This document shows positions 23,503-29,930 of a stretch of DNA of 29,930 nt, one piece after another. The first letter of the stretch is position 1. Each line of letters begins with the position of its first letter. A program made the translations under genes and the position numbers. Location: positions 1 to 29,930 of the forward strand of contig JAZNHR010000029.1 of assembly GCA_045577075.1 (NCBI GenBank), read 5' to 3'. The notes beneath the pieces are model-generated. The model was not told the DNA's origin. It saw only the letters and a list, made by a program, of their open reading frames with translations, and made no database searches. The DNA is from SIG447 sp045577075. GTDB taxonomy: Bacteria > Bacillota > Clostridia > UMGS1883 > UMGS1540.

Positions 23503-24794
23503 TTTGTTGCCTCTATCTCTTGCATAATGGCTTTTAAATGCTCACTGTTCGTAGCTGAAACATGATATTGTTTCGCTGTTCGAATTGCATTTTCTGCAAA
23601 TTCTTTACGCTTGGTTTTATCCGTAATAATTTCGTTAATGACCTCTTTTAAACTGCTTAGAGTAGTAGCACAAAAAGCACAGTGATTTTTCTTTAAATGT
23701 TCAATTGATGCTATACCTTCAGGACCATATGCCAATAACGGTTTTCCACTGGCAAGAGAATCGGCAATTTTAGTAGAAACCGAGCCCTTAACCAAATCTA
23801 CGCTTTCTTGTTCAAAAGCCTCAACGTGTACTAGGCACTCGGCTTTTGTAAATTCCCGTAAAAACGCCTCTCCAACTAAAAAACCACGCAATTTAATAGA
23901 TTTAATCCCCGCAAAAGCGGTTCTTAATAGTGGTTCAGGGGTGCCCGAATAAACATTTAAGAAGTACTCTGTGTGATTTTCTTTGTTCTTTTCATCTAAT
24001 ATACGCCCAATATCTGCAAGAGATTTCTCGCGGTTAACACCAACATTTCCAAAATACCAGAAACCATTGATTTTGTCCACGTTTGCCGGAATTCTAGCGA
24101 CGTCAAAGGCAGACCCCGTCATAATAATGTCTGTATTCACAGAAAATTCTTCTGCATATTTTTCCCCAATTTCCTGAGATATCGCAATCAGTCTTTTTGT
24201 ATTTTGCATTATCTCTTGGATCTTTTTCTGCAAGGTTTTAAGCTGATATCTCCCTAGTAAAGTTTTAGGCTCATTAACAAAATAATAATCATCACAAACA
24301 TATGTTATGATTGGAATATTCCTGTCTTTTGCAATTTTTAGCGCTATATCATAGATAAACTTTGCATACCCTGGTGCCAAAAAAATACAAGTTGGTGCTT
24401 CTCGATCAAGCCATTCTTTTAGACGTCGAGAATTCCATGGCGATATCTTCCAAATAGTATCTCTCAACAGGCGTTTTTGCGGAGAATGATTGGACCGCCT
24501 TATATAAAATCTTTTATCAATTCTATCTTCCACTATATTTCCCTTGAACGGATGCACCCCAACCTCTCCTCCAGCACACTTCCGTGAAAAAAAAACCTGG
24601 AATGCATCTCGATCTGTAATTCTAAAAAAGGAACTCGCCACATCAATATTAGGAAAAGACGGAAATACATACAACTGGCATATTTCTTGTTTGGCAAAAG
24701 AAGAAAACAAAGAGATAAATGTCTTTCCCATATTTTGATATGTAGATAAAGGATTATGAGAAATCAATAAAACTTTAATATTGCTCACCACCAT
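23499..24794 (-). CDS. GT-B fold glycosyltransferase
   Basis: 431-residue cytoplasmic glycosyltransferase. The N-terminal Rossmann half begins IKVLLISHNPLSTYQNMGK and includes CIFLAPGYAKFIYD and YVCDDYYF; the C-terminal half has WYFGNVGVNREKSL and a donor-binding region SVSTKIADSLASGKPLLAYGPEG. It belongs to the broad GT4/GT1-like group but lacks a perfect E-x7-E motif. The ATG at 24794 overlaps the stop of the degraded upstream frame (TAATG), the same one-base overlap seen between the sugar transferase and GT2 genes; there is no clear Shine-Dalgarno, so translation probably depended on coupling. Specificity cannot be told. Confidence 0.83.
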   Translation of the reverse strand: MVVSNIKVLLISHNPLSTYQNMGKTFISLFSSFAKQEICQLYVFPSFPNIDVASSFFRITDRDAFQVFFSRKCAGGEVGVHPFKGNIVEDRIDKRFYIRRSNHSPQKRLLRDTIWKISPWNSRRLKEWLDREAPTCIFLAPGYAKFIYDIALKIAKDRNIPIITYVCDDYYFVNEPKTLLGRYQLKTLQKKIQEIMQNTKRLIAISQEIGEKYAEEFSVNTDIIMTGSAFDVARIPANVDKINGFWYFGNVGVNREKSLADIGRILDEKNKENHTEYFLNVYSGTPEPLLRTAFAGIKSIKLRGFLVGEAFLREFTKAECLVHVEAFEQESVDLVKGSVSTKIADSLASGKPLLAYGPEGIASIEHLKKNHCAFCATTLSSLKEVINEIITDKTKRKEFAENAIRTAKQYHVSATNSEHLKAIMQEIEATK

Positions 24795-25018
24795 TATATT
24801 AACATTCTGTCAAAGAAAAAAGTCTCGTACTTTTCATCAATAGCATTTTCATACATTCTCGTTAGCGTAAACCTCTCCACCTTGAACGCGACATCTGCAG
24901 TAAGCCCTTCAGATGTCCGCGTCCGCGATTCTGTAGAAAGAAGAACAAGCATCCATGCCCAGCACGGTGGATATATGGGTAGTTTACAAAGTTCCAACTT
25001 ATTAAAAGAAGCAAACAA
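24794..25018 (-). pseudogene. 3' remnant of an unidentified gene
   Basis: An open frame on the minus strand ends in EKYETFFFDRMLI with its TAA overlapping the next gene's ATG by one base, which is how intact genes in this locus are joined. The last 40 or so residues (GLTADVAFKVERFTLTRMYE onward) look like genuine protein, but I see no start with an RBS and no recognisable domain. I read it as the tail of a disrupted gene lying between the dead cytidylyltransferase and the glycosyltransferase. Confidence 0.45.
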
Positions 25019-25120
25019 AAAGCAAAAGTTTTCCCCTATTAGCTACACACTCATGGGAAAATGACTTACGCTCAGAATTTTTATGCGGTTCTCTCTTCCA
25101 ATTTAAAATTCCTCAAGATA

Positions 25121-25493
25121 CTAAAGTGGTTGCTTTACCAATTCGCGCTTAATTTGCGTTGTGCACACATCGGGTGTTCGTGGTAAATAAACAACTTCAC
25201 AGCCTTCCTCTCTAATAAAGTCGAAATATTCTTCCCAATCGTCACCCAATACGAACACATCGACATCATATCTGTGCACATCGTTCCTCTTCTATTCTCA
25301 GTTTTCCTCAGAAACAACCAAAACAACATAGCGGATAGCTTCAAGGAAAGCCTTTCTCTTTTTATACAAGAAATAATCTACTTTTTTATCTGAATTCAAG
25401 TTAAATTCGTCCGTAGACAAAGCAACGATGAGATAATCTCCCAGTTCCTTTGCTATTTTGGACAAGTTAATATGACCATAGATAACCTTTCAT
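25121..25493 (-). pseudogene. Degraded TagD-like glycerol-3-phosphate cytidylyltransferase
   Basis: Reading the minus strand in shifting frames recovers the family core: YGHINLSKIAKELGDYLIVA, then LSTDEFN, KRKAFLEAIRYV, a stop just after SEEN, and finally VHRYDVDVFVLGDDWEEYFD, CEVVYLPRTPDVCTTQIKRE and a stop at 25121. The order matches TagD/GCT enzymes that make CDP-glycerol. Damage visible: the first dozen codons with the first half of the nucleotide-binding motif (GTFDLLH) are missing, there is an in-frame stop at the EENW position, and frames shift at least once. It cannot encode an active enzyme. CDP-glycerol is the inferred product of the ancestor; other CDP-alditols are possible. Confidence 0.75.
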
Positions 25494-25498
25494 ACCAA

Positions 25499-25717
25499 TT
25501 AACTGCGCACAAAACTTTGGAAGACGCGTCCTCTAACCTTGTTAGACGAAGTGCTTGTGAAATAAAACGCTTCGTAATACTCATTAAATATGCATTGCAG
25601 CCGATAATTGTAGTCTAGTTCATATCTTTTTGCGGTCTTGCTTCGCTCACAAAATATTTTCCCCCCGCGCCTTTGATACATTTCTTTACCCAACTCGCAC
25701 GTCGACCAAATTTTCAT
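25499..25717 (-). pseudogene. Unidentified open frame in the decayed stretch
   Basis: A 72-codon minus-strand frame (starting MKIWSTCELGKEMYQRRGG) lies 21 bases after the GT2 stop. It has no convincing Shine-Dalgarno, no recognised domain, and continues into the degraded cytidylyltransferase. It is probably relic sequence from a lost gene or an insertion; a real small gene is possible but unsupported. Confidence 0.25.
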
Positions 25718-25738
25718 ATATCTTTAATATATCTTTTA

Positions 25739-26506
25739 TTAAACAGCTTTCCCGTACTTCTTAAACCCCATAGTAGCGTAAATTAAAAAATAATATACAC
25801 TCTTATAAATAGGAAGTTTCAAAAAACTATGGTAGATTTTCCACCGATTTATCGCAGCATTTCTTTTATTGAAAGATCTGGCGTTTTCCAGAAATCGCCA
25901 TCCAACCAGAACTTCCGGAACGCCTACGGCTTTATATTCTTCTTTTAAAAGTTGAAGCCATAGGACGTAATCCTCATGGTAAAAATTTTCAACAAACCGA
26001 TATTTGTCAGCTAAATTTCTACTGATAACAACCGTAGAGCACCCAATCACATTTTCTTTCAGCATCGAAACAAAACTTGTTGTTTTGGGGACAATATAGT
26101 CTGGTTTGACCTTTTCCCCTTTCGCATCCACAATTGCATAGGAAGAATACGCAAAGTCCGCATTTTCTTCTTGCAGGCGTACAAGTGTTTTTTCAAGTTT
26201 CTCAGGAAACCATACATCATCAGCATCTAGGAAGGCAATATATTTTCCTTTTGCTAGTGAAACACCTTTATTTCTTGACGCCGCAGCTCCCAGGTTTACC
26301 ACATTTTTAACTAGTTGAATTCTAGCGTCATTAGCCATAATTTGGGTAATAACAAAACAGGTAGCATCTTGAGAACAGTCATCAATTACTATAATCTCCC
26401 ACGAATGAAAAGTCTGATTCTGCACAGACTGAATCGTTTCTTTTATATATCGCTCTGCATTATATGCGGGAATGATTACGGATACAAGAGGCGTCATGCT
26501 ATCCAT
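25739..26506 (-). CDS. GT2-family glycosyltransferase
   Basis: 255-residue GT-A fold glycosyltransferase. It opens with PLVSVIIPAYNAERYIKETI, has the nucleotide-binding EIIVIDDCSQDAT and the metal-binding FLDADDVW (DxD), then an acceptor segment with FYHEDYVLWLQLLKE (the ED catalytic-base region). It probably adds the second or a later sugar after the initiating transferase, whose stop codon overlaps its ATG by one base (TAATG); GAGGG is upstream. The short C-terminal region has only modest hydrophobicity, so it is likely peripheral to the membrane. Specificity is not predictable. Confidence 0.9.
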   Translation of the reverse strand: MDSMTPLVSVIIPAYNAERYIKETIQSVQNQTFHSWEIIVIDDCSQDATCFVITQIMANDARIQLVKNVVNLGAAASRNKGVSLAKGKYIAFLDADDVWFPEKLEKTLVRLQEENADFAYSSYAIVDAKGEKVKPDYIVPKTTSFVSMLKENVIGCSTVVISRNLADKYRFVENFYHEDYVLWLQLLKEEYKAVGVPEVLVGWRFLENARSFNKRNAAINRWKIYHSFLKLPIYKSVYYFLIYATMGFKKYGKAV

Positions 26507-27285
26507 TATTTCGCACCCTCTTTTTTCAATATCACTTTAATTGTCTTTAGTATTATTTTAAAATCGAGCCAAATGGTTCTAGACTTTATGTACGCCATAT
26601 CGTACAAAATTTTTTCTTCCGGCTTTAAGTCATAACCGCCACTTATTTGTGCTAATCCTGTCAAACCAGGTTTGACAGCCAACCTGTTACGAAACCCGTG
26701 AATATATTTTTCAAACGAATCATAGAAGTACAGTCTCTCGGGCCGGGGGCCTACAACGCTCATGTGTCCCATTAAAATATTCAACACCTGTGGTAACTCG
26801 TCCAATCTATATTGACGAAGCTTTTTCCCAATTCTTGTGTAGCGTGGGTCATCGTCCTCCGCCCAAACAGGCGCGCCTTGCTCTGCATTTTCAACCATTG
26901 TTCGGAATTTTAACATTTTAAACCGTTTGCCGTCTTTCCCAACTCGTTCCTGCGCGAAAATTACTTTGCCCGGCGAATCGCATTTGATTAACAAAGCAAC
27001 AACCAGCATGATAGGTGAAGTGATTATGCCAAATACCATAGAAAAAACAACGTCAAATACTTGCTTAATCAAACGATAGCACATCCCCCCTGCAGGAACT
27101 ACAGCATCTACAATATATGTTTTCACTTGTTTCTCTGCCTGTTGGATCGAAAGAATCGCATTTTCGTTGTTCAAATCCATTCGTCGTATCCTTCCTAAAG
27201 TTCTACGCATGTTCATATGCAAATCGCTACTGTCGATAATGCGCATCCGTTGCGGAGCAGGCTGATATGAATCAACCTGCTCCAT
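26506..27285 (-). CDS. Initiating undecaprenyl-phosphate sugar-phosphate transferase (monotopic PGT)
   Basis: Transfers the first sugar-1-phosphate to undecaprenyl phosphate, starting repeat-unit assembly. The catalytic C-terminal domain is complete: a membrane re-entrant helix (FDVVFSMVFGIITSPIMLVV), the QERVG and FKMLKFRTM segments, RIGKKLRQYRLDELPQVLNI with the catalytic Asp-Glu, and VGPRPE. About 75 residues precede it instead of the four TM helices and Rossmann domain of WcaJ/WbaP, so this is a short form with an unusual soluble N-terminal segment. I chose the ATG at 27285, 5 bases after the SLH gene's stop; an in-frame TTG at 27312 would overlap that gene. No strong RBS is seen for either, suggesting re-initiation. 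Confidence 0.88.
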   Translation of the reverse strand: MEQVDSYQPAPQRMRIIDSSDLHMNMRRTLGRIRRMDLNNENAILSIQQAEKQVKTYIVDAVVPAGGMCYRLIKQVFDVVFSMVFGIITSPIMLVVALLIKCDSPGKVIFAQERVGKDGKRFKMLKFRTMVENAEQGAPVWAEDDDPRYTRIGKKLRQYRLDELPQVLNILMGHMSVVGPRPERLYFYDSFEKYIHGFRNRLAVKPGLTGLAQISGGYDLKPEEKILYDMAYIKSRTIWLDFKIILKTIKVILKKEGAK

Positions 27286-27290
27286 ATCGT

Positions 27291-28997
27291 TTATTTTTCG
27301 TATTCCAGCCAATCTCTATTTTCCGTCATTGCCGTCCAGGTTTCATGAACGCCGTCAGCCTGTCTCGTACATTCGTGGGAGTTGGTAGCTTCCAAAACGG
27401 CGTAATAATACCACGCATCCTTGCTGTTATCCGGCCACAAGGTTGCATCTTTGTGCAGACCTGCCTCGTTTACAAAACGATTCAGCATTCTGTTAATAAT
27501 TGTCATAGCCTCGGCTCTTGTAATTTCCTGGTCGGGTCTAAAGGTGCCGTCCTCATATCCTGCAATCCAGCCCTTTACGACTGCATCAGCAATATACTTT
27601 TCTGCCCAGTGCCCGGAAATATCCGTAAAGCCGTGGGAAACGTTGTCACTCATCGTATCGAGACGTGAAGCAATGGTCGCAAACTCCGCTCTGGTAATGT
27701 ATTTTGCGGGCGCAAAGCTGCCGTCTTCATAGCCTGTAATGAATCCGCCTTTTTCCATTGTGGAAATAGCAGTATTGGACCAATGAGAAACTGCAACATC
27801 GGAGAAGCTGCTAGATTTAGAAAGCAGGGCATCTCTTTTCTCGTTAGTTAGGAGCCGGAAGAAGATTGTCGTTATTTCCTCACGGGTGATAGAATTCTCA
27901 GGTCTGACATCTCCTTCCGGATAACCTATAACGTAAGCGAAATGGTCATCGCTGTCGAGTATTTCCACGCCCTGGGATTTATTCCATTTACCATAAAGCG
28001 TTATACTTTCTGTAATTTCAAAGTCTCCGGTCAGCTTTTGTGTATAGGCATTATCCAGATACCAACCGTCAAATGCATATCCGTCCTTATGCGGAACCTT
28101 GAGTTCGCTTACCTTGACGGTTGCGCCTTCTTCTTTTTTGACAGAATCAACCACATTCCGGTCACCTTCTACATCGAAGTGAATCAAAAGTACAGTGGGC
28201 TTTAACGTGTTGCCCTCGCCACCGCCGGTTGGTTTTTTAACGTTGCAACGTGCAATTGCATCCTCAGCTGTTTTATAGTCTACGCGAAAGTCCGTAGAAT
28301 CGCTTGCCGCCAGCGTAAAGCCGGTCACCTTTCCTTTAACGGCAAAGGTGCCGTACTCGGTTGTCCCTACGCCTTCACATTTTAAGGTAAAGTCACTAAG
28401 AAAAGTGCTCAAATTATCTTTTAAATCCTTTGCCAGAACATAACCGGGCCGTGTGCCCGCATTGTCCTTTCCAACGACTGCTACTACAATTTTCAGCGTG
28501 TTTTCGCTTGTGCCCTGTGTCAGTGTGCGAACATCGTTACCAAAAATCAAACGGGCATTATCATCAAACCCATACATCTGCCCGCTTTCCAAAAACGCGG
28601 CGGGAATCTGCAAGGAATTCGGATATGTAATTTCAATGGTGAATTCGCCTGTGACCTGCATGGCTTCCAGCTTGCGGTTCAGCTCTGCCATTTTGTCGGC
28701 CGGGAGATTGATGTAGCCCAAAATGGATGCCCAGTTTGTATAATACGCCGTAAATTTATCCCGTACATTCTGCATGTTCATCGTGCAAAGATAATCAAAA
28801 GCCGGGAACGGCTCGGACCCTTTTTTCGTTACAGACACAGTATTCGGCGTTGCAGCCGTGATGGTTTCTCCGGCTTTTACAACCTGGATTTTTGCCGTTG
28901 TTTCTACGTTATCGAAATGATCGGCTGCAATCGCTGTTAAACCAAATTGCAGAAGCATAAAAACAGTTAACAGCCAGCAAAAGATTTTTTTGTTCAT
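27291..28997 (-). CDS. Secreted SLH-domain surface protein with InlB-type repeat
   Basis: 568 residues: a signal peptide (1 to about 25, AIAA-D), a novel N-terminal beta-rich part (about 30-250) I do not recognise, a Listeria-Bacteroides/InlB_B repeat (about 268-340; DGYAFDGWYLDNAYTQKL), then SLH domains at about 350-395, 400-442 and 457-503, each with the ITRAE-type motif and GYEDGSF/HWAE segments. A partial fourth-like segment at 520-541 (WPDNSKDAWYYYAVLEATNS) follows. SLH triads bind cell wall polysaccharide, usually pyruvylated, so the protein is held on the surface by such a glycan. AAAGGAG precedes the ATG. It lies 5 bases from the initiating transferase, suggesting a link to the glycan made here. 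Confidence 0.9.
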   Translation of the reverse strand: MNKKIFCWLLTVFMLLQFGLTAIAADHFDNVETTAKIQVVKAGETITAATPNTVSVTKKGSEPFPAFDYLCTMNMQNVRDKFTAYYTNWASILGYINLPADKMAELNRKLEAMQVTGEFTIEITYPNSLQIPAAFLESGQMYGFDDNARLIFGNDVRTLTQGTSENTLKIVVAVVGKDNAGTRPGYVLAKDLKDNLSTFLSDFTLKCEGVGTTEYGTFAVKGKVTGFTLAASDSTDFRVDYKTAEDAIARCNVKKPTGGGEGNTLKPTVLLIHFDVEGDRNVVDSVKKEEGATVKVSELKVPHKDGYAFDGWYLDNAYTQKLTGDFEITESITLYGKWNKSQGVEILDSDDHFAYVIGYPEGDVRPENSITREEITTIFFRLLTNEKRDALLSKSSSFSDVAVSHWSNTAISTMEKGGFITGYEDGSFAPAKYITRAEFATIASRLDTMSDNVSHGFTDISGHWAEKYIADAVVKGWIAGYEDGTFRPDQEITRAEAMTIINRMLNRFVNEAGLHKDATLWPDNSKDAWYYYAVLEATNSHECTRQADGVHETWTAMTENRDWLEYEK

Positions 28998-29027
28998 GGT
29001 CTTAGCTCCTTTAATGAATAATATTTA

Positions 29028-29729
29028 TTAAATCTTGGGGTAATACGCATCAATCAGTGCTGCTTTTTTCACAGCCTTTTCTTCGTTATACAGTGCTGTT
29101 ATCTCCCCAATAATTGCCGTATTTTGTCCCGTGGCCACAAGTTCCGACTCAAGTTCTGCGAGAAGTTGCTGCATTCTGCCGTCACATGCACCTTCCAGCG
29201 AGCTGCCCATGCCAAGGTACTTGTTCGCCATATTGAGTTTTGCCGTCAGCGTTCGTTCTTTCTTGGGGAGGGAACGCCATTCGGATTTGCCTTGGGCAAT
29301 CAGCCCATTGATGGAATTTAAGTATTCTGCTTTCAGCAAGTAGAATTTTGCTATAATTGCATTCACACTAGAGGTTTGCGGCTTTGCATCCCCTCTCGAC
29401 TGTTTGTCCTCCTGGGGTGCACCGGAAATTATCGAAAGTGCCTCTTCCGCACTAATCTCTCCGTTCTCCAGCTTTTTTTGTTCTTCTTCCGTAAGCTGGT
29501 TGACTTGCACGTCCGGAAGTTTTTCAACGATCTCTTGTAGCTTTGCGTTTACAGCCTGTTCTTTTTGTGCAAGTTCTTCCTGACTATACCGACTCGCATA
29601 AGAAAGTGCTTTCAGATTATCTTTTTGGGAATAAAGAAAAACGATGATTGCACTTAAGATAAGCGCAAATAAAACGAGTAAAACAATTTTAAGCTGTTTT
29701 CCACCGGGGTTTTTTTGTTTTTCTTGCAC
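29028..29729 (-). CDS. Membrane-anchored coiled-coil protein, unknown function
   Basis: 233 residues: a Lys-rich N terminus, one TM helix (about 14-33), then a mostly helical, Gln/Glu/Lys-rich extracytoplasmic domain with probable coiled coil (about 48-85; SQEELAQKEQAVNAKLQEIV) and a second helical part containing two cysteine-free bundles and GLIAQGKSEWRSLPKKERTL. I do not recognise the family. The start is a GTG at 29729 with AAAGGAAT upstream. It is 30 bases before the SLH gene and probably in the same operon; envelope location suggests a structural or scaffolding role. Confidence 0.72.
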   Translation of the reverse strand: MQEKQKNPGGKQLKIVLLVLFALILSAIIVFLYSQKDNLKALSYASRYSQEELAQKEQAVNAKLQEIVEKLPDVQVNQLTEEEQKKLENGEISAEEALSIISGAPQEDKQSRGDAKPQTSSVNAIIAKFYLLKAEYLNSINGLIAQGKSEWRSLPKKERTLTAKLNMANKYLGMGSSLEGACDGRMQQLLAELESELVATGQNTAIIGEITALYNEEKAVKKAALIDAYYPKI

Positions 29730-29755
29730 AAATAAATTCCTTTCCGCTGCCGTCT

Positions 29756-29930
29756 TTAAGATTTTATATGCCCGGTTCCACCGTCAAGCTGCAGTCGTTT
29801 TACAATTCTCTCATGCAAATTATCCAAAAGCATTTGTGTTTTGAATCTGTCATCCCAAATGGCGTAGTCGACCACAAACGCAATAATGGAATAGATGAAA
29901 ACCTCCGCTTCTAAATAGGAGCAATCAAAA
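29756..29930 (-). CDS. C-terminal 57-58 residues of a gene continuing beyond the window
   Basis: The minus-strand frame is open from the window edge to a TAA at 29756-29758 and reads as real protein (LEAEVFIYSIIAFVVDYAIW, then DDRFKTQMLLDNLHERIVKR). It lies 26 bases upstream of the GTG of the coiled-coil gene. The helical pattern would be compatible with the end of a TetR-type regulator's ligand domain, but too little is visible to name it. Confidence 0.55.
   Translation of the reverse strand, partial: FDCSYLEAEVFIYSIIAFVVDYAIWDDRFKTQMLLDNLHERIVKRLQLDGGTGHIKS

Noticed and set aside
24795..25738. Decay zone as an insertion sequence
   Set aside because: No transposase, terminal inverted repeats or target duplication could be seen; the recognisable content is a broken metabolic gene.

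Overview
The window looks like a chromosomal segment of a low-to-moderate-GC Gram-positive bacterium, most likely a member of the Clostridia. The reasons are a GlgC/GlgD pair, an FtsEX + M23 hydrolase + S41 protease operon, a PdaA-type muramic delta-lactam deacetylase, an SLH-domain surface protein, BspA-type leucine-rich repeats, and a Gram-positive CpsB/CpsC/CpsD-type phosphoregulatory module. I cannot name genus or species from the sequence alone.

Left part (1-11,015), housekeeping and cell wall. A truncated gene of unknown function ends in a terminator. A clear sigma-A promoter then drives dat (D-amino acid aminotransferase) and alr (alanine racemase), which together supply D-Ala and D-Glu for peptidoglycan. 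Convergent to them on the minus strand is a tight glgC-glgD-pdaA operon: ADP-glucose synthesis plus a lipoprotein polysaccharide deacetylase. Divergent from glgC is a PucR/CdaR-type regulator, with an 8-bp inverted repeat over its promoter's -35 box. Next come ftsE, ftsX, an EnvC/PcsB-like M23 hydrolase and a PDZ-S41 protease, a division-site peptidoglycan hydrolysis module. A strong bidirectional terminator closes this part.

Right part (11,044-29,930), an almost wholly minus-strand exopolysaccharide/capsule locus. In transcription order (right to left) it holds: the 3' end of an unidentified gene, a membrane-anchored coiled-coil protein, an SLH surface protein, an initiating sugar-phosphate transferase, a GT2 glycosyltransferase, about 0.9 kb of decayed genes including a clear CDP-glycerol/TagD-type cytidylyltransferase remnant, a GT-B glycosyltransferase, a LicD protein, a small membrane protein, a 1507-residue secreted multidomain protein (phosphodiester glycosidase, Ig-like, carbohydrate-binding-like and LRR parts, tandem C-terminal repeats), a GT4 glycosyltransferase, a Wzy-like polymerase/ligase, a Wzx-like flippase, a PHP tyrosine phosphatase, a Wzz-like adaptor, a BY-kinase, and a small Cys-containing membrane protein. 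The Wzx/Wzy/GT core is visibly more AT-rich than the flanks, suggesting that it was exchanged horizontally.

Main biological idea (inference): this is a Wzx/Wzy-type polysaccharide that may carry phosphodiester-linked substituents (LicD, former cytidylyltransferase). It is encoded together with a very large secreted protein whose N-terminal domain belongs to the family that cleaves sugar-phosphodiester bonds, and with an SLH protein. It may therefore be a self-remodelling surface glycan system. The kinase and its membrane adaptor both end in unusual Tyr/Lys-rich tails. No tRNA, rRNA, CRISPR array or complete mobile element was seen.
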